Positions 1 to 10,281 of a stretch of 32,382 nucleotides of DNA are shown piece after piece. Source of the DNA: Desulfuromonadales bacterium (GTDB lineage Bacteria; Desulfobacterota; Desulfuromonadia; Desulfuromonadales; DASPGW01); contig DASPGW010000193.1 in the NCBI GenBank assembly GCA_035620395.1, positions 1 through 32,382 of the forward strand, read 5' to 3'. The notes beneath the pieces were generated by a model. That model was not told where the DNA came from. It saw nothing but the letters and a program-made list of their open reading frames with translations, and did not search any database. Within the stretch, counting starts at the first letter, position 1; every line of letters begins with the position of its first letter. The position numbers were made by a program, and so were the translations under genes.

Positions 1-1158
1 CTCGGACTGGAAAGCTCCAAAATCGGTTTTTACGCCGAAGTCAAGCAGAAGATTCAGGAGCTGGAAGCCGCCAACCTGGGGCTGCGCACCAAGTCGAGCG
101 AGCTCCAGGCGATTTTCGACTCCATCGGCGACGGCGTGGCCATCTATGACGGCAGCGGCCACGTCCAGCACCGCAACCACATCTGTCCTCGCCTCTTTCC
201 CAGGGAAACCATCGTGGGGGCTTCCTGCCGCCGGCTCTTTCATCCCGAACAGCCCCATTCACCTGTCAACTGCCCGGTGGAACGGGCGCTTTTGGGCGAA
301 AGCGTCCAGATCTCCTTCGCTGCCAACAAGGAGGAGGCGGAGCCCCGCTATTTCGACGTCACGGCAACGCCCATCGAAGATCCCGGCGGCAAGCGGCGGG
401 CGCTCATCTTCCTGCGGGACGTGACGGGAAAACGGCTCCAGGAGCTGCAGTTGCTGCAGGCGGAAAAGATGTCGAGCATTGGGCTGCTGGCTGCCGGCGT
501 GGCCCACGAGATCAACAACCCCCTGACCTCGGTAGCCGGTTACGCCGAAGCTCTGCTACGGCGGTTCCGCGACGAACCGCAGCTGCGAGAAGACCCCCGA
601 CTCGACGCTTTCCCCAAATACCTGGAGGTCATCATCCGGGAATCGTACCGCTGCAAGGGGATAATCGATTGCCTGCTCTCCTTCAGCCGCAAATCGGACG
701 GTTCCATAGAGCGGGTCGACATCAATCTGGCCCTGCAGGAGGTTCTGGAGCTGGTGCGGCACAAGGCCCGCTACGAAAGGATCGAAATCCGGGAAAATCT
801 GCAGCCCGATCTGCCGGCAGTCCGGGGGGACGGCGCCGGGCTGCGTCAAGTGTTCATGAACCTTCTGATCAATGCCCATCAAGCCATCAACGGGGCCGGC
901 ACGGTGGAGATTGCCACCCGGGGCGACAGGACCGAAGTCATTATCCAGGTAAAAGACACCGGCTCCGGCATCCACCCCGAACTGCTGGACCGCATTTGGG
1001 ACCCCTTTTACACGACCAAGTCGGTGGGGCAGGGCCTCGGTCTTGGCCTGGCCGTCACCTTCAACATCGTCAAACGGCACGGGGGAGACATCAAGGTGGA
1101 AAGCCAAAAAGGCGAAGGATCAATCTTTACTGTGAGACTGCCGCAATGTCAGGAATAG
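1..1158 (+). CDS. PAS-domain sensor histidine kinase, 5' end missing
   Basis: The reading frame is open from the first base, so the gene begins before the window and only its C-terminal 385 residues are seen. A coiled helix leads into a PAS domain (starting LQAIFDSIGDGVAIYD), then the HisKA H-box AHEINNPLTSVAGYAEALL with the phospho-accepting His at about codon 170. The HATPase_c domain follows, with the N-box NLLINAHQAI, the G1 box DTGSGI and the G2 stretch GLGLGLAV. The PAS domain carries a Cys pair (GASC and NCPVERAL) about 20 residues apart around an FHPE motif. No membrane segment is seen in the part present. The stop lies 13 bp inside the next gene, the sigma-54 activator, so the two almost certainly form a two-component pair. 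The protein is closely paralogous to the kinase at 8063-9970. The signal is unknown; the conserved Cys/His suggest redox or metal sensing, but that is inference. Confidence 0.95.
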   Translation, partial: LGLESSKIGFYAEVKQKIQELEAANLGLRTKSSELQAIFDSIGDGVAIYDGSGHVQHRNHICPRLFPRETIVGASCRRLFHPEQPHSPVNCPVERALLGESVQISFAANKEEAEPRYFDVTATPIEDPGGKRRALIFLRDVTGKRLQELQLLQAEKMSSIGLLAAGVAHEINNPLTSVAGYAEALLRRFRDEPQLREDPRLDAFPKYLEVIIRESYRCKGIIDCLLSFSRKSDGSIERVDINLALQEVLELVRHKARYERIEIRENLQPDLPAVRGDGAGLRQVFMNLLINAHQAINGAGTVEIATRGDRTEVIIQVKDTGSGIHPELLDRIWDPFYTTKSVGQGLGLGLAVTFNIVKRHGGDIKVESQKGEGSIFTVRLPQCQE

Positions 1159-2519
1159 CAACGCGCAAGGGTGCCAAGGTCCTCATCGTCGAGGATGAAA
1201 AGCCGCTCCGGGAACTGCTGCAGATGGAGCTCTCCCGCAGCGGTTACAAGGTGGAGGTCGCCGCCAGTGGCGAGGAGGGTCTCGCTGCCTACAAGGAGCA
1301 GATCTTCAATGTGGTCCTCCTCGACGTGCGGATGCCGGGGGCGGACGGTGTGGAGATCCTGCAGCAGATGCGGGCGGAGTCGACCATCCCGGAAATCATC
1401 ATGTTCACCGGCCACGGCACCATCGAGACGGCGGTCGAATGCATCAAGCATGGGGCCTACGACTATCTCACCAAGCCGGTGAAACTCGATGAGCTGGAGA
1501 TGCTGCTCGACAAGGCCTATGATAAAAACCGCCTCAGGCTTGAGAACATCAACCTGAAGATGGAGGTCAACAAGGTCGAGAATCACCGGATTGTCGGCAA
1601 GAGCCAGGGGATCCAGAAGGTGCTGGAAACCGTCCGGCGCTGGGGGGTGACGGACGAGCACGTGCTGATCCATGGTGAAAGCGGCACCGGCAAGGAACTC
1701 GTCGCCCGGGCGGTGCACGACGCCAGCCGGCGGGCCAATAAGCCGTTTGTCACGGTCAACTGCGGGCGGCTCAGCGCCAACACTGCTGAAAGCGAGTTAT
1801 TCGGTCACATGCAGGGTGCCTTTACCGGGGCGGTGAAGGGCAGGGCCGGGCTTTTCGAGCTGGCCGACACCGGCACCCTGTTCATGGACGAGGTTTCGGA
1901 AATGCCCCTTGACGTCCAGGTGAAGCTTCTGCGCATCCTGGAGACCAGCACCTTCCGGCGCATGGGGGGGAATCACGATATCCGCGTCGATGTGCGGTTC
2001 GTTTTTGCCTCCAACAAGAACCTCCAGGAATGTGTGAACCGGGGGGAATTCCGTGAAGACCTGTTCCACCGGATGAATCTGCTGCCGATCAACCTCCCCC
2101 CCCTGCGGGAGCGGCCGGATGATATCCTCCCTCTGGCCTGGTTCTTTCTCAAAACTTCCTGCGACAGTGGCCACGAAAACTGGGAAATCACCGAGGAGGC
2201 GATGGCGGCCCTGTGCGCCTACAGTTGGCCAGGCAACGTGCGGGAGCTGAGCAACACCATTCGCCGTGCCTGCATCCTGGCCAGTGACCGGGTGATTACC
2301 TCGGACCTTCTGCCGTTTTCCCCCCCGAAGGTCCTCCCACCCCTCCCCGCAAACGTTTCGGCGGATGCGCAGCCTCTGCCTCTCTGGGTCATCGAACGGG
2401 ACCACATCCGGAAGGTCATCGAAAAGGTAGAAGGCAACAAGAGCAAGGCGGCGAAGATCCTCGAGATCGACCGCAAGACCCTCTACACCAAGCTGGAACG
2501 CTACGGTCTGCCAACCTAG
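1146..2519 (+). CDS. NtrC-type sigma-54-dependent response regulator
   Basis: This 457-residue protein has the three NtrC domains. The receiver (about 10-125) has the acidic pocket VEDE and phospho-acceptor Asp in VVLLDVRMPG. The AAA+ domain (about 145-380) has Walker A GESGTGKE, the sigma-54 contact loop GAFTGA and a Walker B-like LFMDEVSEMP. The C-terminus is a Fis-type helix-turn-helix (NKSKAAKILEIDRKTLYTKL). It would bind upstream palindromes and activate sigma-54 RNA polymerase when phosphorylated by the overlapping kinase. The start is ATG (MSGIATRKG), 13 bp before the kinase stop. Two very good -24/-12 promoters lie in the window, before the alcohol dehydrogenase and before mftA. Both carry similar upstream palindromes, so this regulator is the natural candidate activator of both. 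That target assignment is inference. Confidence 0.95.
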   Translation: MSGIATRKGAKVLIVEDEKPLRELLQMELSRSGYKVEVAASGEEGLAAYKEQIFNVVLLDVRMPGADGVEILQQMRAESTIPEIIMFTGHGTIETAVECIKHGAYDYLTKPVKLDELEMLLDKAYDKNRLRLENINLKMEVNKVENHRIVGKSQGIQKVLETVRRWGVTDEHVLIHGESGTGKELVARAVHDASRRANKPFVTVNCGRLSANTAESELFGHMQGAFTGAVKGRAGLFELADTGTLFMDEVSEMPLDVQVKLLRILETSTFRRMGGNHDIRVDVRFVFASNKNLQECVNRGEFREDLFHRMNLLPINLPPLRERPDDILPLAWFFLKTSCDSGHENWEITEEAMAALCAYSWPGNVRELSNTIRRACILASDRVITSDLLPFSPPKVLPPLPANVSADAQPLPLWVIERDHIRKVIEKVEGNKSKAAKILEIDRKTLYTKLERYGLPT

Positions 2520-2681
2520 CAGAGACTCTGCGGCATTTCTCTACATGGCCCGAGGGCAGGTTACGCGCCGGCCGGGGAAAGCTCGGGATAACCGACGTTA
2601 CATCGACTTGCCGAGCGAAAATGGGTAGATTCTCCACAGTGTGGCAGAAATACTCAGCTGGCGGTCGAAGGATGAAGTGCC

Positions 2682-3782
2682 ATGATGTCATTCGAAACCA
2701 CGGAAATGCTCAAGCGGGCGGGGCTGCGTCCCCCAAGGACACTGACCCTCGCCATCACTGGCGCCTGCAATCTCGCCTGTCGTCATTGCTGGGTAGAAGC
2801 CGGGGAGTCCTCCTCCGCCGCGCACGTGCCGGAGCGGACTCTGCGCCGGCTGATCGAAGAGTTTGCGGCACTGGGCGGGGAGGGTATCCGTCTTACCGGC
2901 GGCGAGCCTCTTTGCCATCCCGGCTGGCTGGGGCTATTGCGCTACGCCCGTGCCCTGGGGCTGGGCGGCGTCTCGCTGCAGACCAACGGCATGCTGTTCC
3001 GCGAGGAAGAAGTGGGCGCACTGCGCGAACTCGACTTCCCGGGGCTCTCGATTCAGATCAGCCTGGATGGGGCCAGCGCGCCCACCCATGATCTGGTCCG
3101 GGGGGCGGGGGCCTTTCAGGCGGTGCTGGACGGCCTCCGGCGGCTCGTCCGGGGTGGGCTGGCGCCGCGTCTGACGCTTTTCTGCACGGAGATGCGGCAC
3201 AATCTGGAGGAAATCCCGGCCCTTCTCGAACTGGCGGCGGACCTCGGCATCGGTTCCGTCGTCACCGGCACCCTCGTCCTGGGTGGCCGGGCGGCTGAAG
3301 GTTCCCTGGTCTCTCCGCCCACCCAGGACCAGTATCGGCGCCTGCTTGATCGCTACGACGCCGAGCCCCGCTTCCGCGAACTCTACAATAATATCGGCAA
3401 GGTGGCGGTACTGGAGTGGCGGGCGGCGGAAACGCCCCGTGCGGAATGCTGTACCTTTGTCGAAAACCCGTATCTCACGCCCACCGGCCGGCTTTATCCC
3501 TGCATGCTCTGCCATGCGGAGGCCTTTGCCGTGGCCGGAGTGTTCGAAAAAAAGCTTGCCGACGCCTTCGCCGAAGGAGTCCCTCTCTGGTCCGCCCTGC
3601 TGCAGATCAGCCACAGCCGGGCCGACGCGCTGGCGGAGTGCCGGGATTGTCCCGGTGCCCTGGTCTGCGCCGGTGGCTGCATGGGCCGGGCATTGGGGAG
3701 TTGTGGCGACTTGAGGGCAGCCGATGACCGCTGCGAAACGAGACGGAGCATCTACCGCCGGAAGCTTGGGCCGCTTTCCTGA
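2682..3782 (+). CDS. radical SAM/SPASM domain protein, function unknown
   Basis: This 366-residue protein has a radical SAM core with CxxxCxxC as CNLACRHC (residues about 29-36) and the SAM-binding GGEP motif. The Cys-rich C-terminal SPASM domain has CC, then CMLC, then C-x2-C-x5-C-x3-C (CRDCPGALVCAGGC) and a last Cys near the end, enough for two auxiliary Fe-S clusters. SPASM proteins modify ribosomal peptides, mature enzymes (anaerobic sulfatase-maturating type), or act in haem d1 and alternative haem synthesis. No precursor peptide is visible beside it, and it is distinct from the mycofactocin maturase at 13520. Start ATG-ATG follows GAAGGA with good spacing; the second Met is an equally possible start. 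It lies 160 bp after the sigma-54 activator with no terminator between, so co-transcription is possible. The substrate is unknown. Confidence 0.9.
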   Translation: MMSFETTEMLKRAGLRPPRTLTLAITGACNLACRHCWVEAGESSSAAHVPERTLRRLIEEFAALGGEGIRLTGGEPLCHPGWLGLLRYARALGLGGVSLQTNGMLFREEEVGALRELDFPGLSIQISLDGASAPTHDLVRGAGAFQAVLDGLRRLVRGGLAPRLTLFCTEMRHNLEEIPALLELAADLGIGSVVTGTLVLGGRAAEGSLVSPPTQDQYRRLLDRYDAEPRFRELYNNIGKVAVLEWRAAETPRAECCTFVENPYLTPTGRLYPCMLCHAEAFAVAGVFEKKLADAFAEGVPLWSALLQISHSRADALAECRDCPGALVCAGGCMGRALGSCGDLRAADDRCETRRSIYRRKLGPLS

Positions 3783-3783
3783 A

Positions 3784-3820
3784 CCGAAAAACCGTATTTT
3801 CCGGAAAATGTTCGGCTTTT
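3784..3820 (+). terminator. possible intrinsic terminator after the radical SAM gene
   Basis: CCGAA (3784-3788) pairs with TTCGG (3811-3815) around a perfect inner palindrome ATTTTCCGGAAAAT (3796-3809), followed by CTTTT. It begins directly after the stop codon of the radical SAM gene. The T-run is short and the outer stem weak, so termination may be inefficient. Confidence 0.4.
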
Positions 3821-4005
3821 GCCGTTCCCAAAAGAGTCGGGCCGCGGCGGGGCAGGCAGATTTGTCCGATCTGACCTATCCGCCGGACCAGGCCTGGCCC
3901 GACCGGTTTCCGTCTGACAGCCTTCGGAGTTGAGCGCGATAAGCCTGATTGATTAGCTTTTTCGTCCTGGGGCCCCCTTTTCTTCCCCCGCCTTTCTCGC
4001 AACCA

Positions 4006-4024
4006 CTGGGGGAAAATTCCCCAG
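4006..4024 (+). promoter_or_regulatory. candidate activator-binding palindrome (UAS) of the alcohol dehydrogenase
   Basis: CTGGGGGAAAATTCCCCAG is a near-perfect 19-bp inverted repeat centred about 160 bp upstream of the -24 element at 4173, a normal distance for an NtrC-type upstream activating site. Three similar sequences lie upstream of the mftA sigma-54 promoter. The rest of 3821-4172 contains no gene I can support and no second clear copy of the motif. Confidence 0.55.
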
Positions 4025-4172
4025 CGTGGATATTATCCATAGTCCCGGCAAACCCTAGTTCAGCGCTTTTTTCTAAAAAGATGTTACCAAAATCCCCGCT
4101 TTCCCTCCCCCGATGCTGCCAATAATCCCGACCAATCGCGAAATAACGCGGTTTTAAACCAACGTTTGGATT

Positions 4173-4187
4173 TGGCACCTTACTTGC
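4173..4187 (+). promoter_or_regulatory. sigma-54 (-24/-12) promoter of the alcohol dehydrogenase
   Basis: TGGCACCTTACTTGC has the invariant GG (4174-4175) and GC (4186-4187) separated by exactly ten bases, matching the RpoN consensus TGGCAC-N5-TTGC. A transcript starting about 12 bases after the GC would have a leader of roughly 185 nt before the dehydrogenase ATG at 4383. I see no convincing riboswitch or leader peptide in that leader. Confidence 0.85.
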
Positions 4188-4382
4188 TCTAGCCATATCC
4201 TGTCCGTAGCGATCAGGCGCGAAGCACTCACATGCCGGCTTTGCATCGTTTCGGCAGAGTAGATAAAACAAAGTTATGGGAGGTGATGGTCAGGTTCGTT
4301 AGGCGCCTATACGACCGAAGCCAGTCATCAAGGCAGCAACAGCGCGAAGCAGTTCACACCACAAAACGAGGAGGATGTACAG

Positions 4383-5588
4383 ATGCCACACTTCAGAGAT
4401 GCCAAGCGGACCCTCAGCCTGGAAAGACGCGAATATCCGATCAAGATGCAGCACGCCTATCCTTCCGTCAATATCGGCTGGGGTGCCCATACGATGGTCG
4501 GCAACGATGCCAAGGCGCTCGGCATGACCAATGCCCTGATCATCACCACCGGCCTCAAGGGGACCGGCATCATCGAGGCCATCCAGGGGGTTCTGAAGCA
4601 CGCCGGGGTTGCCTCGGAGGTCTTTGACAAGGCCACCCCCAATCCCAAGGATTACGAGGTCATGGAAGGCGCCAAGGTTCTGGCCTCCGGCAAGTTCGAC
4701 GGCATCGTCAGCGTCGGCGGCGGCAGCACCACCGACTGCGCCAAGGCGATCAAGCTGGTCTACAGCCATGACGGCCAGGACGTCCGCAGCTTCGAGGGAG
4801 CCTTCAAGGCGACCAAGAAAAACAAGATTCCCCAGCTTGCCATCAACACCACCTCGGGTACCGGTTCCGAGGTCTCCTGCTTCTCGATCATCAACCATAC
4901 CGAGAAGATGTACAAGATGGCCCTTTTCGACCCCAACTGCACCCCGAGCAAGTCGGTCAACGACCCGCTCCTCCACCAGTGCATGAGCCAGGAACTGGCG
5001 GCCTACACCGGCATGGACGCCCTGACCCACGCGGTGGAAGCGATCGCCTCCCGCCTCTGCGTGCAGTCGGCCTACGGCCCCGGCCTCTGGGCGATCACCG
5101 AGATCTTCAACAATCTGCGCCAGTCGGCCAACAACCGGAACAACGAGAAGGCCATCGAGCAGATGGTCTGGGCCGAAATGGCCGCCGCCTACAGCTTCAA
5201 CAGCGCCGGCCTCGGCATCGTCCACAGCATGGCGCACGCCATGGGCGGCCTCTACGACTCCCCGCACGGCCTCTGCAACGCCATCGCCCTGGTCGACGTC
5301 TGCCGCCTCAACCTGCCGGCCTGCCCCGAGCGCTTCGCCATGATGGCCCGCGCCGCCGGCATCAACACCAACGGCATCTCCGACATGAAGGCCGGCGAGC
5401 TGTTCATCGACATGATCCAGGAACTCAAGGACGACCTGGGCATCACCACCAAGTTCGGTGACCTCGGCCTGAAGGAAAAAGACCTCGACGGCCTGGCCAA
5501 GTTCGCCGCGGCCGATATCTGCTCCGAGGGCAACCCTGTCGATATCGGCTTCGACAACATGCGCGCCGTTTTCAAGGGCTGCATGTAA
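4383..5588 (+). CDS. iron-containing alcohol dehydrogenase, methanol/NDMA-dependent type
   Basis: This 401-residue group III Fe-ADH oxidises a primary alcohol to the aldehyde with a nicotinamide cofactor in the cytoplasm. The N-terminal Rossmann half has the nucleotide motif SVGGGSTTDCAKA (about 108-120) and TTSGTGSE. The C-terminal half carries the metal ligands Asp212 and His216 (GMDALTHAVEA), His281 (VHSMAH) and His295 (DSPHGLC). Length and motifs fit the group with methanol:NDMA oxidoreductase (Mdo/ThcE) and Bacillus methanol dehydrogenase. In actinobacteria, members of that group hold NAD(P)H tightly and depend on mycofactocin. The ATG follows a strong GAGGAGG. The gene is monocistronic: sigma-54 promoter upstream, strong terminator downstream. 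The mft operon 7.6 kb downstream with a matching promoter supports mycofactocin dependence, but that and the substrate are inferred; a plain NAD-linked ADH is the alternative. Confidence 0.93.
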   Translation: MPHFRDAKRTLSLERREYPIKMQHAYPSVNIGWGAHTMVGNDAKALGMTNALIITTGLKGTGIIEAIQGVLKHAGVASEVFDKATPNPKDYEVMEGAKVLASGKFDGIVSVGGGSTTDCAKAIKLVYSHDGQDVRSFEGAFKATKKNKIPQLAINTTSGTGSEVSCFSIINHTEKMYKMALFDPNCTPSKSVNDPLLHQCMSQELAAYTGMDALTHAVEAIASRLCVQSAYGPGLWAITEIFNNLRQSANNRNNEKAIEQMVWAEMAAAYSFNSAGLGIVHSMAHAMGGLYDSPHGLCNAIALVDVCRLNLPACPERFAMMARAAGINTNGISDMKAGELFIDMIQELKDDLGITTKFGDLGLKEKDLDGLAKFAAADICSEGNPVDIGFDNMRAVFKGCM

Positions 5589-5620
5589 TTCGTGCTAGAA
5601 TATAAGATAAGCTGAGATGA

Positions 5621-5667
5621 AAAGCCGCTGGCCTCCGGGATTCGATTCCCGGCGCCAGCGGCTTTTT
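5621..5667 (+). terminator. intrinsic terminator after the alcohol dehydrogenase
   Basis: AAAGCCGCTGGC (5621-5632) pairs perfectly with GCCAGCGGCTTT (5654-5665), enclosing an inner hairpin CCGGGA/TCCCGG (5635-5640/5647-5652), and the stem runs into TTTTT. It lies 33 bp after the stop codon. Confidence 0.9.
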
Positions 5668-5729
5668 CACCTGGAAACAAACACGGTGCAGAAAGCCGAT
5701 CTGCAGTATCCCAGCGATTCGAGGTGGAA

Positions 5730-6632
5730 ATGATGACCGAACAGAATGTAAGGGAGCTCCTTCGTACCGGGGGCTACATTGCCGATGAAGCCATTGCGAC
5801 TGCCGTTTTTCTGGCCCTGCGGATGGAGAAGCCGATCCTGATCGAAGGACCACCCGGAGTGGGTAAGACCGGTCTTGCCAAAACACTTTCTGCGGTCATG
5901 GATTTTCCTCTCGTGCGTTTGCAGTGTTACGAAGGGATCGATGAAGGCAAGGCCCTCTACGATTGGGAATACGGCAAACAGCTGCTCTATACCCAGATGC
6001 TGCGCACCCAGCTCGACACGCATCTTAGCGCCGCTTCCAGTCTGCGTGACGCCGTTGAACAGTTGGCCAGCGAGGAGAGTCTGTTCTTTTCCCAGAATTT
6101 TCTGGTTCAGCGGCCCATCCTGCGCAGTTTCCTGTCGGAGAAGCGGTCGGTGCTGCTGATCGATGAAATCGACCGTTCAGACGATGAATTCGAAGCGCTG
6201 CTGCTGGAGTGCCTCAGCGATTTTCAGGTTTCCATCCCGGAGCTTGGCGTCATCGTTGCCAACAACAAACCGCTGGCGATCCTGACCAGCAACGGCACGC
6301 GGATGATTTCCGACGCGCTGCGGCGGCGTTGTCTCTACCTCTATATCGATTACCCGGAGCTGGAACGCGAGGTGCAGATCGTTCGTGCCCGCTTTCCTGA
6401 GATCTGTGATGAGCTGGCGCACCAGATGGTCGGTTTTCTGCGCAAAGCCCGCGAACTGAATCTGCGCAAACCACCCAGCGTCTCCGAAACCCTGGACTGG
6501 GCCGAAGTCCTGTCGATTCTGCATGTGGCGAGGTTGACGCCGGCAGTCGTGGCCAACACGGTCGGCGTAATCTCCAAGCATCAGGCCGACTTGCAGAAGG
6601 TGGTGGAACTGGCCACTGCGGAACTGACCTGA
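5730..6632 (+). CDS. MoxR-family AAA+ ATPase
   Basis: This roughly 300-residue AAA+ ATPase has Walker A GPPGVGKT (about 40-47), Walker B LLIDEIDRSDDEFE and sensor 1 ILTSNGTR. MoxR ATPases act as chaperones with a VWA partner and help assemble or activate metal-containing enzymes and complexes (methanol dehydrogenase, CO dehydrogenase CoxD/CoxE). Here the VWA partner starts 2 bp after the stop, so the two are one operon. I choose ATG at 5730, 6 bp after GAGG (5721-5724); an in-frame GTG at 5724 falls inside that ribosome-binding site, and ATG 5733 is also possible. The position next to an iron alcohol dehydrogenase and a tungsten enzyme locus makes a metalloenzyme-activating role plausible but unproven. 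Confidence 0.9.
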   Translation: MMTEQNVRELLRTGGYIADEAIATAVFLALRMEKPILIEGPPGVGKTGLAKTLSAVMDFPLVRLQCYEGIDEGKALYDWEYGKQLLYTQMLRTQLDTHLSAASSLRDAVEQLASEESLFFSQNFLVQRPILRSFLSEKRSVLLIDEIDRSDDEFEALLLECLSDFQVSIPELGVIVANNKPLAILTSNGTRMISDALRRRCLYLYIDYPELEREVQIVRARFPEICDELAHQMVGFLRKARELNLRKPPSVSETLDWAEVLSILHVARLTPAVVANTVGVISKHQADLQKVVELATAELT

Positions 6633-6634
6633 GC

Positions 6635-8026
6635 ATGGAGACCATCATCACCAGATTTGTCGCCGACCTGAGAAAGGAAGGGCTGCGCGTCTCCCCGGGA
6701 GAGAGCCTCGATGCAGTTTGCGCCCTGGCTTACGGCGGGCTCGAAGGGCGCGGTTCGGTACGCGCCCTGCTGCGTTTGACGCTGGTGAAGAATGTCCACG
6801 ATATCCCGCGCTTCAATAAGGTCTTTGACCGGTTCTTCAGAAAGTATCCGGAGGGGATGGGGGTCGATCCTGCCGATCTGCTGCATGAGGCCATCATCAG
6901 CATGGAAGGGGAAGAGATGCTCGGCACCAACCCGGAAATGGTCAATGAGAACATGTCCCTGGCGATGGTTGATGCCGGCCTGAGCCCCGAAGATCTGAAA
7001 GATCTGCAATCGCTCAAAGAGATCCCCCTGGACCAGCTTGACGGCTCGGAGATCGAGATTCGGCTGAAAGGTTACCAACGGGCGATGGAGGCTCCCAGGC
7101 CGTCGATGCGGATGCCGCAAAATCCGGTCACCATGGCCTTTAAACCGCCGGCGGGGCAGCAGCGTGACCTGACTTTTTCCCAGGAGGAACTTGATGCGAT
7201 GCAGGATGCCGTGTCCCGCATGATCCTGCGCCTGAAAAAGGATATCCGGCGCGTCAAAAACAAGGAGAATCGCGGCAAAATCCACGTCATCCGAACCATT
7301 CAGAAGAATTATCGCAACGGGATGGTCCCCTTTTTGCTGGAATTGCGCCGTAAGCGCAAACAGAAACCGCGCCTGGTTGTTCTTTGCGATGTCAGCTTTT
7401 CCGTCAGTCACGCCTCGCAGTTCATGCTGCTCCTGCTGCATACCCTGCATAATCGTTTGATGGATGTCCGCAGCTTCATCTTCAACGCGGAGTTGGCGGA
7501 AATCACCGAAATGCTCTCGAACTCCCCGATCAATACCATGATGGAAGTCATCGACAGCGGGGCGATCGTTAATCTGGACGACAACAGTGATTACGGCAAA
7601 GTTTTCCTGACCTTCAAAGAGAAATATCTCGAAAACCTGCGCGGCCGACCGGCGGTGATATTTCTCGGCGATGCCCGCAATAACTACAACAAGGCCAACG
7701 ACTGGGTGCTCGAGCAGGTTCGCGAGAAGGCCGGCTACATGCTCTGGTTGACTCCGGAGGATCGCTCCTTGTGGAAGAGGGGAGATTGCCTGATCGAAAC
7801 CTATGGCGCCTGGTGCGACAAGGTCGAGTTTGTCAAGAATGTCGAAGAGTTGAATGTGATTGTCGAGGACCTGTTTCGCAACATCTATCTGGAGGATGAG
7901 CACCGCTCCATGCGGTCGATCAACAAGGCCGAAGAAGATCAGGGATACGATTATCGCGATTATTACACGCGGGGCGGCAGCCGTTCGGAGCCAGGTTTTG
8001 ACCCGGAGGGTCGTAGTCACTGGTGA
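6635..8026 (+). CDS. VWA domain (CoxE-like) protein, MoxR partner
   Basis: This 463-residue soluble protein has a von Willebrand A domain in its C-terminal half. The metal-ion-dependent adhesion site is DVSFSVS (about residue 250, DxSxS), and FLGDARNN lies further on as the Asp-containing MIDAS loop. The helical N-terminal region fits the CoxE-like/DUF58-related family. With the MoxR ATPase immediately upstream (2-bp gap) it forms the usual ATPase/VWA pair that remodels a client protein. The C-terminal tail is Arg/Tyr-rich (YDYRDYYTRGG). No signal peptide or membrane helix is evident, so it should be cytoplasmic. The client is unknown. Confidence 0.88.
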   Translation: METIITRFVADLRKEGLRVSPGESLDAVCALAYGGLEGRGSVRALLRLTLVKNVHDIPRFNKVFDRFFRKYPEGMGVDPADLLHEAIISMEGEEMLGTNPEMVNENMSLAMVDAGLSPEDLKDLQSLKEIPLDQLDGSEIEIRLKGYQRAMEAPRPSMRMPQNPVTMAFKPPAGQQRDLTFSQEELDAMQDAVSRMILRLKKDIRRVKNKENRGKIHVIRTIQKNYRNGMVPFLLELRRKRKQKPRLVVLCDVSFSVSHASQFMLLLLHTLHNRLMDVRSFIFNAELAEITEMLSNSPINTMMEVIDSGAIVNLDDNSDYGKVFLTFKEKYLENLRGRPAVIFLGDARNNYNKANDWVLEQVREKAGYMLWLTPEDRSLWKRGDCLIETYGAWCDKVEFVKNVEELNVIVEDLFRNIYLEDEHRSMRSINKAEEDQGYDYRDYYTRGGSRSEPGFDPEGRSHW

Positions 8027-8062
8027 CCGAAGCGACGGGAACTCAATTCAGAGGGAAATGCT

Positions 8063-9970
<1,908 letters not shown>

Positions 9971-10006
9971 CGAGGTCACCGCACGCAGGGCAATTCCCCG
10001 GAATAA

Positions 10007-10165
10007 ACCGACGGTGTCGTCGTGCCGGCCACCAGCCTGGACCTCCCCTTCGCCCGGAAGCGCTGGTGCACGGCTGCGGGCATCGACCGGATCAATACCC
10101 TCTCCGACTACCAACAACACCCCCTTGCTCGCGTCTGCGGGGTGCTGAGCAAAGAGTTGACAAGT
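10007..10165 (+). pseudogene. remnant of a thiol peroxidase (Tpx) gene
   Basis: In one frame the sequence reads VVVPATSLDLPFARKRWC, then GIDRINTLSDY, then GVLSKEL. This matches the order and spacing of the C-terminal half of Tpx, including the DLPFAxxRxC motif with the resolving Cys. The N-terminal half with the peroxidatic Cys is absent, a stop codon (10004-10006) sits just upstream, and after SKEL the expected LLARAVFVVD stretch is lost. It is therefore a decayed fragment. The frame stays open to about 10285 without recognisable similarity. I compared from memory of the family, not by database search. Confidence 0.7.
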
Positions 10166-10222
10166 CTTTTCCCTGTTTCTTCCTCGCCCGCATCCTGGGT
10201 GGCGAGGCACTCTGGCGCATCC

Positions 10223-10231
10223 TGGTATAAT
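10223..10231 (+). promoter_or_regulatory. possible extended -10 promoter of the HD hydrolase
   Basis: TGGTATAAT is a perfect -10 hexamer with the TGn extension, about 50 bp upstream of the start codon at 10282. No good -35 hexamer lies at 16-18 bp; a TTGACA at 10157 is too far away to pair with it. It sits in the decayed stretch between 9971 and 10281, which otherwise holds only the Tpx remnant. Confidence 0.45.
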
Positions 10232-10281
10232 TTGGAAAATGGAATAATGCCTGTCCAGCAGCCAGATGGGGAGACAGCAAA

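Noticed and set aside
2564-2590. CCGGGGAAAGCTCGG upstream of the radical SAM gene as another activator site
   Set aside because: It only partly resembles the palindrome at 4006, and no -24/-12 promoter follows it.
2682-3782. Radical SAM protein as a second MftC
   Set aside because: Its SPASM cysteine pattern and sequence differ from the maturase at 13520, and it has no MftA or MftB partner.
4232-4627. Small open frame in the ADH leader with GGGAGG before an ATG
   Set aside because: It runs into the ADH gene in another frame and has low-complexity Arg/Gln/His composition typical of a shadow frame.
5634-5653. tRNA-like T-arm (GGGATTCGATTCCC) near the ADH stop
   Set aside because: The T-loop consensus does not fall in the loop of the stem, no anticodon or D-arm is present, and the sequence is fully explained as the inner hairpin of a terminator.
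10157-10162. TTGACA as the -35 of the TATAAT at 10226
   Set aside because: The two hexamers are 63 bp apart, far beyond 16-18 bp.
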